Below, piece after piece: positions 51,214-59,526 of a stretch of 64,000 nt of DNA. The translations under genes were made by a program, and so were the position numbers. Every line of letters starts with the position of its first letter. Position 1 is the first letter of the stretch. The DNA lies in assembly GCF_000967495.1 (NCBI RefSeq), contig NZ_JXXU01000021.1, positions 25,942 through 89,941 of the forward strand, in the 5' to 3' direction. The notes below the pieces were generated by a model, which did no database searches, had not been told where the DNA came from, and was given only the letters and a program-made list of their open reading frames with translations. The stretch is from Vibrio neptunius. Lineage in GTDB: Bacteria > Pseudomonadota > Gammaproteobacteria > Enterobacterales > Vibrionaceae.

Positions 51214-53592
51214 ATGAAAAAACCTACTCTGGCGTTAGCCGTTTCGCTTGGGCTAGGCGCCGCCATCACAACGTCCTCGGTGCAAGCTTCTGGCCTTCAT
51301 GGCGCATGCTATGACTACGCCTCCAAAACTAGCAGTACTTCCACGTCCGTTGACTACCAAGCCGCTTCGACCACTTTGGTTCGTAGCTTAGTAGGCCTCG
51401 CACTTGGTAGTTCATCTGATCTGTCGGCTCTTGCCACCTTGTATCCCATCTTGTATTTCACCATTACCAGCGGCATCGCCGAAAAAAATGTGACTGGCGC
51501 TGACCCCGAGTTGGTGGCGTGTCTCGCCCAGTTTGAATCACGCTTATCGAGTTTGGAAGTCGACCAATTGACCGACGACATGTACGCTTTAGAAACCATT
51601 ATCCATGACGTGCAGCGCAATGTCTCATCTGGGTTGGACTACTACCAATTTGAGGCCGCAGAGCGCTACGCGGATTTAGCCAATGAATTGGCGTACAAGA
51701 TCCAAGATCGCTTTGCCGATATGGAGAACGGGCAAGGCTCTATCGCTGTATTTGATACGCTGGCCAACACTACCATCCCTGGGTTTGTTGCGGCCATGCA
51801 AATGGCGTTTTTGCATCGTGCAGAGTTCGACCACTATTGTCAAAACCTCTCAGAACCACCTTATTGGAATGGATTGGACAACGATGCGCTACCGTCGTAT
51901 GCAACTCTATTCGATGTCTATGACTACAACATCGATATCGAATCGGTTCTGACTCGTCCAATCTCAGCAAAGACCTACGATTACAACTGCAGTCTTGGCT
52001 ACGGCACCTTTTTTGATTTCATGAATGTAAAACAAGGCTTGTGGAGCGAAACCCTACGGCAAATCGGCCTAAACATAGTCGCCAATGGCCGTAACGCCAA
52101 TTTGATCACCGTCAACGTCGACCTAACTAACTCTAAGCTCATGGACTACCGAGCTTCGTTCATCGGCCAGTGCAGCGGGAATACCTACACCGATGAGTAC
52201 AGCGGTTACACCAGTTATCAGAGCTCGCTGTGTACTACTTGGCAAGAGAATCGCGTGGCTCAGGTGTACAACGAATCCCTGGTGGATCCAAACTCCAAGA
52301 TCACAGACGTCAAAGCGACACTCTACGACTTGGCTCATGTGATTGATGCGTGGGATCTAACCAATCTCATCAAAACACGTAATGAACACCTTAACTCAAC
52401 GGGATCCATTGACTTTCATAACGCATTACGCCTAAGACACACCGAGCGCAATCGCTGTATGAACGCCGCCGGACAAGTATCGGCTTACTGCAAAACCAAC
52501 GCCAACCACTTTATTTTTGAACCTTACAGCGATGGTTACTCCATTATGCGGGGCGAAGACGCGCGTTACCTCAAAGACAAAGGAGAAGTAGACACGGGGT
52601 TTGTAATCCGCTCTGTACGGGGCACCGATTCTACGTGGTATTTAGATGGACCAAATACACTTGGTGTTTATCAGATCCGCAACAAGCATACCCAATTGTG
52701 CTTGCAGGCTGATGATAGCGATGCGGTAATGACGACCAATTGTTCTTTGGACACCTATGTTTGGAACATCGATGGTAGTCATGTACCCACCGATGACCGC
52801 TTAGTGCGATTCAAAAATGTTCAAACTCAGACTTGTCTCAGCGAAGCGTGCAGTGCCAACGCGTATGAATTTGTGCTGACCGAACTGGCTGATGGCTACG
52901 AGATCCAGCGCTGGACGGACGCCGCATACCTCAAACATCAAAGCAGTGGGATAGTCTTTTCCAGCACCACCTACTACTATAATGATGCGCCACGCGCTGG
53001 GGGCACGATTTCCATCAACGGAGACAGCGTGTGGTATATCCTCGATACGAATGGGGATGGCTATTTTGCCCTGCGTAATAAATCGACAGGACAATGCATG
53101 ATGTCGGGTACCAGCGTCCAAGCGTGTGGCAATGATGTAGCGGCTGAAGTATGGGCTCTCGAATACCAAACCCCACCAGTAGGACAAAACCTCGCGCTTG
53201 AGGACGATGGTCGTTGTTTAGCGAAAAAATACAACGTCGCCGGTTCACCCGATGGCTACGCAGTGGGAATGTGCAGCCTGTCGAAACAGCACTTATCGTT
53301 GGAAAGCTACAACGACGGGTATCTGCTTATGGACACTGGCAATCGAACTTACTTAGCGGACGAAGGAGCCAATGAGTATGATTTTGCTGCCATGGCTACC
53401 GTTAGTACAGCCAATGACAACGCTACCTGGGATTTCTTGGGACCTTACAATAACGACAAGTTCCAGATCCGAAATCGCAGTACCGGAAAGTGTCTCAAAT
53501 CCATGCAAGCCAACCAGTGGAATTCGTACCGCGCGGTAGTGATCAATTGCAATGATGAAAGCAGTAAAGCTTGGACCTTTTCAACCAATTGA
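51214..53592 (+). CDS. Secreted helical-domain protein with C-terminal ricin-like repeats
   Basis: 792 residues. Signal peptide ends near VQA (residue 25). Residues about 30-400 are mainly helical, with a hydrophobic early stretch and the segment AAERYADLANELAYKIQDRF and PGFVAAMQMAFLHRAEFDHY, recalling the pore-forming domain I of Cry-type delta-endotoxins; this is a shape-based guess. Residues about 430-792 contain three beta-trefoil-like blocks with Q/K-x-W-like ends (VWNIDG, VWALEY, AWTFS) typical of ricin-B lectins. AGAGAGAG precedes the ATG, and a terminator follows. A secreted toxin or adhesin is plausible. Confidence 0.75.
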   Translation: MKKPTLALAVSLGLGAAITTSSVQASGLHGACYDYASKTSSTSTSVDYQAASTTLVRSLVGLALGSSSDLSALATLYPILYFTITSGIAEKNVTGADPELVACLAQFESRLSSLEVDQLTDDMYALETIIHDVQRNVSSGLDYYQFEAAERYADLANELAYKIQDRFADMENGQGSIAVFDTLANTTIPGFVAAMQMAFLHRAEFDHYCQNLSEPPYWNGLDNDALPSYATLFDVYDYNIDIESVLTRPISAKTYDYNCSLGYGTFFDFMNVKQGLWSETLRQIGLNIVANGRNANLITVNVDLTNSKLMDYRASFIGQCSGNTYTDEYSGYTSYQSSLCTTWQENRVAQVYNESLVDPNSKITDVKATLYDLAHVIDAWDLTNLIKTRNEHLNSTGSIDFHNALRLRHTERNRCMNAAGQVSAYCKTNANHFIFEPYSDGYSIMRGEDARYLKDKGEVDTGFVIRSVRGTDSTWYLDGPNTLGVYQIRNKHTQLCLQADDSDAVMTTNCSLDTYVWNIDGSHVPTDDRLVRFKNVQTQTCLSEACSANAYEFVLTELADGYEIQRWTDAAYLKHQSSGIVFSSTTYYYNDAPRAGGTISINGDSVWYILDTNGDGYFALRNKSTGQCMMSGTSVQACGNDVAAEVWALEYQTPPVGQNLALEDDGRCLAKKYNVAGSPDGYAVGMCSLSKQHLSLESYNDGYLLMDTGNRTYLADEGANEYDFAAMATVSTANDNATWDFLGPYNNDKFQIRNRSTGKCLKSMQANQWNSYRAVVINCNDESSKAWTFSTN

Positions 53593-53610
53593 TTCTATGT
53601 AACTACATTT

Positions 53611-53634
53611 AAGGCGCGATCTCGCGCCTTTTTT
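53611..53634 (+). terminator. Terminator after lectin-like gene
   Basis: AAGGCGCGA-TC-TCGCGCC is a GC-rich hairpin followed by eight T residues, 18 bases after the stop codon. Confidence 0.9.
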
Positions 53635-53734
53635 CGATATGGTTTACCAGTGAAAAATACGCGTTTGTATCACTAAGAGAACACACTGATTAGTTGATTG
53701 CATTGTGTTTTTCACCTTTTATTTTCAAAGTACC

Positions 53735-53825
53735 CTCAATTTCCTAATAAGAGCGACCAACACAATACGAAGCTGACGCATCATCAAAATGCCGCGGGTT
53801 GCGATTCCAACTTGAAATATGTGTG
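53735..53825 (-). other. Degenerate terminal attC site (VCR-like)
   Basis: On the minus strand the sequence contains TTCAAGTTGGAATCGCAACC CGCGGCATTTT and, further on, GTTGGTCGCTCTTATTAGG, which match the left (CAACGCGTGGCATTT) and right (GTTGCCAGCCCCTTAGG) arms of Vibrio VCR attC sites, though the outer core is worn. It lies just after the ybaK stop and is the last such site toward the low-coordinate side, so it marks the distal end of the integron. Confidence 0.6.
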
Positions 53826-53829
53826 CTGC

Positions 53830-54312
53830 CTATTTGGATAAATCTATCCACTGTCCCTGAGTAAGTTGACCTAAATTCTGTGGATTCAGCTTAAACACTG
53901 AATTGGGTGTTCCTGCTGCTGCCCAGATTTCGGAGTACTGATTTAGGTCTTGGTCTAAAATGGTGTGGACTGATGAATTGTGAGCGACGGGCGGTACTCC
54001 GCCTATAGCGTAACCCACTTTGTCACGTACAAAAGAAGCGTCGGCTTTGGTAAGAGTTATCCCCGTCGCTTGTTTGACTTTGTCAGCACAAACCATGTTA
54101 GAGCCAGAGGCAACAACGAGCACAGGCTCACCTGTTTCACCATGCTTAAAGATCAACGACTTGGCTATTTGGGAAACTGTACACCCGATAGATTCAGCAG
54201 CATCCGATGCTGTACGTGTAGAATTAGGCATCTCCTGCACGACAAAATCTTGGCCGTTTTGAGATAAAAATTCTTGTACTTTCATTGACGAAGACTTCAG
54301 TTCCTTTGACAT
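53830..54312 (-). CDS. ybaK: YbaK/EbsC family aminoacyl-tRNA deacylase cassette
   Basis: 160 residues. TASDAAESIGCTVSQIAKSL, FKHGETGEPVLVVASGSNMV and GYAIGGVPPVAHNSSVHTIL with the central lysine segment (DKVKQATGITLT) match the YbaK/ProX editing domain, which removes a misacylated amino acid such as cysteine from tRNA(Pro). AAGGAG lies before the ATG at 54312. It is the last cassette of the array, followed by a worn attC. Confidence 0.9.
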   Translation of the reverse strand: MSKELKSSSMKVQEFLSQNGQDFVVQEMPNSTRTASDAAESIGCTVSQIAKSLIFKHGETGEPVLVVASGSNMVCADKVKQATGITLTKADASFVRDKVGYAIGGVPPVAHNSSVHTILDQDLNQYSEIWAAAGTPNSVFKLNPQNLGQLTQGQWIDLSK

Positions 54313-54342
54313 ATACTCTCCTTAGTTTCGCTGACTGGACGA

Positions 54343-54466
54343 TAAACATACCGCACTATTGAAGGGTGAGCAACGCAAGACCAATACCGCGCACACCATC
54401 TTAAACGTTAAAACGAATGGGTAAAAAAATGCTATGCATTGCATTTTTCTCTTGACGAATTTGTTA
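54343..54466 (-). other. attC site of the Nudix cassette (VCR-like)
   Basis: On the minus strand it begins with TAACAAATTCGTCAAGAG, whose TAA is the stop codon of the Nudix gene, continues with AATGCAATGCATAGCATTTT, and ends with TTGCGTTGCTCACCC. Order and length (about 120 bases) agree with V. cholerae repeats. Confidence 0.85.
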
Positions 54467-54877
54467 GCCATATTGACTGAAGTCTACCGATTCCTTCAAT
54501 AAGTTTGTTAGAGGTAAAAACAACGGCTCAGGGAGTTGGTCCGGCTCAAACCATTGCCACTGCTTACATTTATCCGGCTCCATAACCTCAGGCTCTCCAC
54601 TAGAACAAGAAGCTACCACGAACAATGTTACGTAGTGCTTACCTTCTTTTTCGAAAACATCATTGGTGAAACCTAATTTGGTAAACGAGTCGACAGATAA
54701 ACCTGTTTCTTCGAGTGTTTCACGCTTTGCGCACTCTTCAATACTTTCACCCAGCTCAAGATGCCCGCCGGGTGTCGCCCATGTATGAGCGCCGTGAGAA
54801 CCAATACGCTCCCCGAGTAAAACACGTCCTTCCCTCAGAATGACCGCAGCGACACCTACTCGTACTTCCTTATTCAA
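54464..54877 (-). CDS. Nudix hydrolase cassette
   Basis: 137 residues. The Nudix box spans residues 38-60 (GHLELGESIEECA ... RETLEETGL, G-x5-E-x7-R-E-U-x-E-E-x-G-U). The C-terminal part (WQWFEPDQLPEPLFLPL) resembles MutT/NUDT15-type enzymes that clean nucleotides such as dCTP or 8-oxo-dGTP. It is preceded by a promoter-less junction and is a typical integron cassette gene, with the stop overlapping its attC. Confidence 0.9.
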   Translation of the reverse strand: MNKEVRVGVAAVILREGRVLLGERIGSHGAHTWATPGGHLELGESIEECAKRETLEETGLSVDSFTKLGFTNDVFEKEGKHYVTLFVVASCSSGEPEVMEPDKCKQWQWFEPDQLPEPLFLPLTNLLKESVDFSQYG

Positions 54878-55150
54878 ACTTTACTCCTTTTTGAAAACCT
54901 TTTATTCAATGTCACTAAGTAACAAATCCTAGACATCCACCCTCGTATTAGTCACCACATGTGGTAGATGTCTGTTTTAGTCGCAGAATGTGAACGACCG
55001 CGAAAACAAACGACAATTTAGCGAAGAAGATAGCGATGTTAAGTTGATTCTCTTCACCAAGTGACAGTGTGAACACGGTAGAAACCTTACACCAATCCTC
55101 CATATGCTGCATATTATGTTGGAAAAGGCGAACTGATTGCTTGTGTTATG

Positions 55151-55567
55151 CTACCTTGTCGCCATTGGGTGATTGGGGTTTAATTGAAGAAGATCCCATA
55201 GGTTTCCATACAAATCTTCGAATACAGCGACCGTTCCATAGTCTTGTTCAGCTGGCTCTCGAACAAACTTAATACCTATCGCTTTCATACGTTCAAAGTC
55301 ACGCCAGAAATCATCAGTATTGAGGAACAGAAAGACTCGACCGCCGGTTTGATTACCAATGAAGTCATGTTGCTCTGGTTTAGAGGCTTTAGCCAATAAC
55401 AAGGTAACACCATGAGAGTTTGGTGGTGCGACCACCACCCAACGTTTGTCTTGTTCAGGCTGATAAGTGTCTTCAATAAGCTCAAATTTGAGCTTGTTTA
55501 CGTAAAAATCAATCGCCTCATCATAGTCTTTCACCACTAAAGCGACATGGACAATATTCTGTTTCAT
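55151..55567 (-). CDS. Glyoxalase/VOC family cassette protein
   Basis: 138 residues. IVHVALVVKDYDEAIDFYVN is the N-terminal VOC strand-helix with a conserved H; VVVAPPNSHGVTLLLAKAS and YGTVAVFEDLYGNLWDLLQL are the paired module. It may be a metal-dependent isomerase, a dioxygenase or a binding protein. No clear VCR-type attC follows (the 270 bases between its stop and the Nudix start contain only an imperfect inverted repeat), so the cassette edge has decayed or differs. Confidence 0.85.
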   Translation of the reverse strand: MKQNIVHVALVVKDYDEAIDFYVNKLKFELIEDTYQPEQDKRWVVVAPPNSHGVTLLLAKASKPEQHDFIGNQTGGRVFLFLNTDDFWRDFERMKAIGIKFVREPAEQDYGTVAVFEDLYGNLWDLLQLNPNHPMATR

Positions 55568-55612
55568 CGTATTCCTTCATTAAAGATGTCGACCAGCAGC
55601 ATACCACAAACG

Positions 55613-55684
55613 TAAACAACCCTGCTTAAACACTGGCTAACGTTAGGAGTACCCTGCCGAGCGTTGTAAGCTGCTCTAAATTTC
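55613..55684 (-). other. Short attC-like site
   Basis: On the minus strand AGCAGCTTACAACGCTCGGCAGGG is followed by ACGTTAGCCAGTGTTTAAGC AGGG, resembling the CAACGCGTGGC and GTTGCCAGCCCCTTAGG arms of VCRs but only about 70 bases long. It sits immediately downstream of the acetyltransferase cassette gene. Confidence 0.5.
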
Positions 55685-55695
55685 ATAGTAGTTCT

Positions 55696-56466
55696 CTAGT
55701 CTTTACACCACACGCTTCGGACACCAACACGAGAAAAACCAACCGCTTTACAATTCTTACTACTCGTGCTGTTTGGCATGACATCCGTTAAAAGCACCTT
55801 TACACCCAGAGAGATGGCATCTGAGATTCTCGCTCTCAGCAAAGCTGTTTGACAACCATTTGAACGAGAGTTCTCTTGTGTATACGCATTGGCTAATATT
55901 GCAAATTCATTGGCGATAAAGCTCGTTGCCCACGCACACGGCTCGCCATTTATTTTTGCCACATAACAACGAAAGGTATCTGTGCAGTAAAGTGAACGTT
56001 TCTTCTGCCAAATTTCATCTGAGAACTCTAGACCTGACGTTTTGAGTAAAGCTAGAAACGCATCAGCATTATCTTGTGTCCATCGTTCAACGGTTAACTC
56101 GTCAGATACTTCTGCAATCGCTACGTAGTTTACTGCTCTTAGTTCGAGAAATTCATGCTCATAAGCTGGCACGAACTCGTGGCTTGATAACCACGCCTGC
56201 AATTCATGGGTTTTGGCCTGTGGCTCGATAGAGATTTCTGGAGAAAAGCCATGCTGATACAAACTCAAATGGCTCTCTAAGCCTTCTTTAGAAACAACAT
56301 CATGAACGATGATCTGGTTGTCATACTTACGTGTTTTGTCTACAAAAACTGAACACCCTTGAGACTCAGCCGTAAAAAGCTCACTTTTTAAATCTGTGGA
56401 AAGAGTTCGCTGATTATTAAATTGAAAATAAGAGCCATATACGTCTTTGACGCTGTTATCTTGCAT
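55696..56466 (-). CDS. GNAT-domain cassette protein (two-domain)
   Basis: 256 residues. The C-terminal part (VAKINGEPCAWATSFIANEF, ILANAYTQENSRSNGCQTAL LRARIS, KNCKAVGFSRVGVRSVW) has the GNAT layout, with the coenzyme-A motif carrying the fairly unusual SNGCQTAL in place of Q-x2-G-x-G/A. The N-terminal 130 residues form a separate domain also resembling half of a GNAT fold. Substrate unknown. Confidence 0.75.
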   Translation of the reverse strand: MQDNSVKDVYGSYFQFNNQRTLSTDLKSELFTAESQGCSVFVDKTRKYDNQIIVHDVVSKEGLESHLSLYQHGFSPEISIEPQAKTHELQAWLSSHEFVPAYEHEFLELRAVNYVAIAEVSDELTVERWTQDNADAFLALLKTSGLEFSDEIWQKKRSLYCTDTFRCYVAKINGEPCAWATSFIANEFAILANAYTQENSRSNGCQTALLRARISDAISLGVKVLLTDVMPNSTSSKNCKAVGFSRVGVRSVWCKD

Positions 56467-56488
56467 CGTTACCTCGATATTGAATGAC

Positions 56489-56562
56489 GTTTAACGCTCT
56501 GCTAAGGTTGAGCTATGCCTTATAAAAACACCACGCGGTGCGATTCATTCTTAAACTTGTTA
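56489..56562 (-). other. attC site of the SH3-like cassette
   Basis: The stop codon TAA begins TAACAAGTTTAAGAATGAAT CGCACCGCGTGGTGTTTT, matching the left half of VCR sites, and the right half GCATAGCTCAACCTTAGCAG AGCGTTAAAC ends in a GTTRRRY-like core. Total about 74 bases, a short form of the repeat. Confidence 0.75.
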
Positions 56563-56901
56563 TGCGCGTTGTACCGAACGCACGGGTACCCAACCAATCT
56601 CTCCCGTTGACCTCGAAACACGATACCACTCATTGAGTTCATACAGCACTGACAAGCTTTCGCCAATGACGGTGTTAAGCTCAACGTTATCATAGTCTTG
56701 AAGCAAGACGCCTTCAGAGCTGTCTTGCCTCTTTTCGATATATTGAACTGGCGCCCAGCCCTGCTCTCCTTTATCACTCGTGATAAAGATCCAATTAGGA
56801 AACTCGTCGTCAATAGCTCCCAGAGAGACTTTATCTCCTTGCTTCAAGTAAAACGGATCAGGGTATTCTGATACATGCTTTTCAATGGTCACTACTTTCA
56901 T
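56560..56901 (-). CDS. SH3-like domain cassette protein
   Basis: 113 residues starting MKVVTIEKHVSEYPDPFYLK, preceded by GGAG. Two SH3-like units are visible: KQGDKVSLGAIDDEFPNWI with EQGWAPVQYIE, and YELNEWYRVSRSTGEIGWVP. The Y-x-x-V-x-x-x-x-G-W-x-P strand pattern is repeated. Bacterial SH3 proteins usually bind peptides or peptidoglycan, but this one has no signal. The stop codon is part of its attC. Role unknown. Confidence 0.78.
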   Translation of the reverse strand: MKVVTIEKHVSEYPDPFYLKQGDKVSLGAIDDEFPNWIFITSDKGEQGWAPVQYIEKRQDSSEGVLLQDYDNVELNTVIGESLSVLYELNEWYRVSRSTGEIGWVPVRSVQRA

Positions 56902-57056
56902 GATTTCTCCATAGTCTCCTACTTTCTTATTCTGCCACTTAAACATTTCACCTTAGAATAAAAGGAGTTTACCAAACGGCCTAAAATCTTTTAATTCACT
57001 GTATTTATTATTTTTTAAAGAAGAAATAATGACAACGCGCCCACTGATAGCGCTTA

Positions 57057-57443
57057 CTATCGTTTTTTTTCACTGACGGTTACTGTGTGCTGCAACAAAG
57101 CACACCCCAATAAAATCAGAGGAACGTTAGTGGTAACCGGATTAAAGGCCGCCATTAGACTGAAAGGGGCCACAACTGACGCGAAAACTAACAGCCCAAT
57201 CAAACCAACCAGATTGAGTACTTGAATGAATGTAATCCGATAAAACAGAATAAAAGCCAGTCCAAAGATGACCTCGCCTACCCCAGCGGCTTTAATCAAC
57301 ATATAGGTATGCTCATCGGAAAAACCCAAGCTACCCGTCATTGTTTGCTCTAATGGTGCAATTTGTAATAGTTTTGGAAACAATCCATGGTAAATCCACG
57401 TCAGTCCAATGACATAACGAGCTGATTGGATGATATTCAGCAC
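57057..57443 (-). CDS. DoxX-like membrane protein cassette
   Basis: 128 residues with four hydrophobic helices. ARYVIGLTWIYHGLFPKLL begins the family helix, and GVGEVIFGLAFILFYR and LVFASVVAPFSLMAAFNPVT follow. It is related to small DoxX/DUF4149-type proteins, possibly redox or thiosulfate-linked, but the role is not known. The upstream sequence (57483-57530) resembles the duplicated promoter-like element seen before two other cassette genes. Confidence 0.8.
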   Translation of the reverse strand: MLNIIQSARYVIGLTWIYHGLFPKLLQIAPLEQTMTGSLGFSDEHTYMLIKAAGVGEVIFGLAFILFYRITFIQVLNLVGLIGLLVFASVVAPFSLMAAFNPVTTNVPLILLGCALLQHTVTVSEKKR

Positions 57444-57628
57444 ACTAATGCCTCCCGCAACTTACGACACTGCATTATTACGACTCCTCTTATAATTTCC
57501 ATATAAAACAACCAGTAGATATACATCACCCATTCTAAACGGATGAGTTTCGCCAAAAACATACCTGATGGATTGGGTTTAATAGATCATGCCAACTGTG
57601 AACAGTCCGCTTGTAGAAACGTCTGTAT

Positions 57629-58027
57629 TTAAAGCCAAACCAGCCCAGTGTATGGTTTCGTTGTTAGGGATTTCAGCCTACTTTCAAGCGAACCTGAGTG
57701 TATCTCCAATTTGTGACCGTCAGGGTCCAAAATGTAGAGTGACTGTCCTTCACTTTTATTCTCTTTCCATACTTCCACCCCCGATGAAACGACACGCTTC
57801 GCAAAGGTTTCAAATTGTTCAGATGCAATATCGAAAGCGATATGGGTATAGTCAGTTTTTGCGCAGGGCGCATCAAGAGAAAGACAAAACCAGAGCTCTC
57901 CTACAGATAAGTAAGCCCCCTTATCCCATTTTACATGAGCAGTGAAACCTAAAGTCTCTCTATAAAACTTAAGAGAGGACTCCAAATCACTCACTGCAAT
58001 CGTGATATGATTTAATCCTAAAATCAC
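57629..58027 (-). CDS. fosA: FosA-type fosfomycin-resistance glutathione transferase cassette
   Basis: 132 residues from a GTG start with GGAGG six bases upstream (the longer ATG frame to 58069 runs into the attC). ILGLNHITIAVSDLESSLKF, YRETLGFTAHVKWDKGAYLS, YTHIAFDIA and WKENKSEGQSLYILDPDGHK followed by LEIHSGSLESRL are the FosA sequence pattern; the manganese ligands are H7, H62 and E108. FosA uses manganese, potassium and glutathione to open the epoxide of fosfomycin. It is a mobile integron cassette carrying an antibiotic-resistance family member. Activity is inferred. Confidence 0.88.
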   Translation of the reverse strand: MILGLNHITIAVSDLESSLKFYRETLGFTAHVKWDKGAYLSVGELWFCLSLDAPCAKTDYTHIAFDIASEQFETFAKRVVSSGVEVWKENKSEGQSLYILDPDGHKLEIHSGSLESRLKSLTTKPYTGLVWL

Positions 58028-58119
58028 CGCTTCCTCCATAAAACCCAACGATGGAATGAAAAGTGCCAAGCGTTACGAATCTCTGTTGTGCGGTTTGCTG
58101 AAGGACACCTTCACCAAGC
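58027..58119 (-). other. attC-like site
   Basis: Between the FosA start and the stop of the next cassette (58120), the minus strand reads ATTCGTAACGCTTGGCACTT TT then CATCGTTGGGTTTTATGGAG, similar to the inner arms of VCR sites. The outer core is unclear, so the site is called with low confidence. Confidence 0.4.
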
Positions 58120-58650
58120 CTATTGTTCATTTGCATGGTCTAGCTTCATCAACTTTAATCCAGATAATTTCCCTGCTCTTATAAATCGACGAAGAACTTC
58201 TGACTTACATATAAATCCACAGTATTCATCTGAGCCTTGCTCCCAAAGCACCACTTGATAACCTCTCTCTTGCAACCAACGATCATAAACCACTAATAAA
58301 CTCCATACAGATGCACCTTCGACTGAGACATTAATATGAAATTTATCTTCTATGCTATAAGTCTTCGTCATCGCGTTAGCTTGGGCTTCTACCTCGTCAG
58401 TATCACACCAATCAATGCGGAACATTAACCAGTATTTACTCTCGTCAACTTCCCCAAGAGTCGACAAAAGCTTTTCATCAAAATGCTCACTCTTGCTTTG
58501 CTCAAAGAAGTCCAACACTTTAGCTTTATCATCATCAGGCAAAGGCGAAATAATTGCGGAAAGAAGCCATTTCTTTTCCTTTAATATATAACTCCCAGCC
58601 AGCGTCAATAACACTACTATGGCAATGAATAATTTCGCTATAAAAACCAT
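58120..58650 (-). CDS. DUF6630-like protein with N-terminal membrane segment
   Basis: 176 residues. The first about 25 (AKLFIAIVVLLTLAGSYIL) form a membrane anchor or uncleaved signal. The body contains YWLMFRIDWCDTDEVEAQAN AMT and YQVVLWEQGSDEYCGFIC, the pattern I associate with DUF6630. Cysteines near positions 103, 155 and 159 could matter. A cassette gene of unknown function. Confidence 0.65.
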   Translation of the reverse strand: MVFIAKLFIAIVVLLTLAGSYILKEKKWLLSAIISPLPDDDKAKVLDFFEQSKSEHFDEKLLSTLGEVDESKYWLMFRIDWCDTDEVEAQANAMTKTYSIEDKFHINVSVEGASVWSLLVVYDRWLQERGYQVVLWEQGSDEYCGFICKSEVLRRFIRAGKLSGLKLMKLDHANEQ

Positions 58651-58705
58651 TTAGACTCCCAAAAGGTGAAATTGGCCCTTTCATCTAACAGCTAAATCAC
58701 ACCAT

Positions 58706-58860
58706 AAATTCAGGACACACACCAAAAGAGCTTGCCGCACGTAAACCTAAAAAATCGTGATCGCTGCCTGCATGAGAAAGGTGTTGGTGATCTTAAACTC
58801 GATGCCAAGTGATGGTGTAATATAAGATAAGAATTTCGCTAAAACTTACTATAAACACCG
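58706..58860. repeat. Repeat block (copy 1)
   Basis: AAATTCAGGACACACACCAA AAG (58706-58728) begins a stretch that continues with CCTAAAAAATCGTGATCGCT GCCTGCATGAGAAAGG. Both parts recur at 63199-63330. The 5'-AAATTCAGGACACACACC segment also occurs alone at 61657. The block is of unknown origin and lies between cassette genes. Confidence 0.75.
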
Positions 58861-58896
58861 TACTCGGAGGTTAGATCCGCCAGTACCTTATTAGCA

Positions 58897-59472
58897 TTAC
58901 AGTTCCCACCCAGATTTATAGGTTCTAGCACTCAGCAAACTACAGAGTTCATCCATTACTTTCATAGATTTTTCAAGCCTAGGCTTCCTCTCATCCGAAA
59001 GGACATCATTGACCCAATGACGATTATGAACATATAGGTTGTACGGATTGATAATACACTTGAAGTCAATACTCAATGACGTCGAGAGCGCAGAATCGGC
59101 CATGTAACTATGAGGTAGGCCCGCTGAGGTGACAAAGGTCACTACTTTATCGAATAGTGCACCAGTTAGGCTACCGTCAGGAGGTGTCGACCCAACATAT
59201 TCAATGTACTTCTTTAATTCGGAACAACATCCCCAATTATAGATAGGGCTGCATAACACAATACCATTCGCCTCAGACGTCAGTTTATGTAACGCTTTAT
59301 ATTGTTCGGTCTGATATATTTTGTCGTTGTCAAAATTTGGTACATCAAATTCGGCCAAATCAACAAATTTAACCTGTCTACCCAACGACTGTAGCTCATC
59401 AATACAGAGCTTAGCGATTTGACGACTTCGACTATTTGGGTCCAAGCTCGAACTGACTACCAAAATGTACAT
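58897..59472 (-). CDS. NAD(P)H-dependent FMN reductase cassette
   Basis: 191 residues. MYILVVSSSLDPNSRSRQIA is the flavin phosphate-binding loop and LCSPIYNWGCCSELKKYIEY the isoalloxazine loop; GSLTGALFDKVVTFVTSAGL contains the later motif of the flavodoxin-like FMN reductases. It reduces flavin or quinone with NAD(P)H. A very similar function is encoded at 1.5-2.0 kb by a separate, distantly related protein. Confidence 0.88.
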   Translation of the reverse strand: MYILVVSSSLDPNSRSRQIAKLCIDELQSLGRQVKFVDLAEFDVPNFDNDKIYQTEQYKALHKLTSEANGIVLCSPIYNWGCCSELKKYIEYVGSTPPDGSLTGALFDKVVTFVTSAGLPHSYMADSALSTSLSIDFKCIINPYNLYVHNRHWVNDVLSDERKPRLEKSMKVMDELCSLLSARTYKSGWEL

Positions 59473-59487
59473 GTTCTCTCCTATCGA

Positions 59488-59526
59488 ATACTAACGTCCT
59501 GCTAAGCGGCTAGTGACGCCAACCAT
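59488..59526 (-). other. Half attC site after SnoaL cassette
   Basis: On the minus strand, GGCGTCACTAGCCGCTTAGC AGGACGTTAGTAT matches the right arm of VCR sites (GTTGCCAGCCCCTTAGGCG GGCGTTAG), but no left arm follows the stop codon. It is a truncated or minimal site. Confidence 0.5.

Noticed and set aside
53015..53248. Minus-strand frames inside the lectin-like gene
   Set aside because: They are shadows of the 792-residue gene, whose codons and domain layout are clearly coding.
54878..55150. Inverted repeat near 54930-55000 as an attC site
   Set aside because: The arms AGACATCCACC/GGTAGATGTCT do not match VCR cores and no GTTRRRY end was found.
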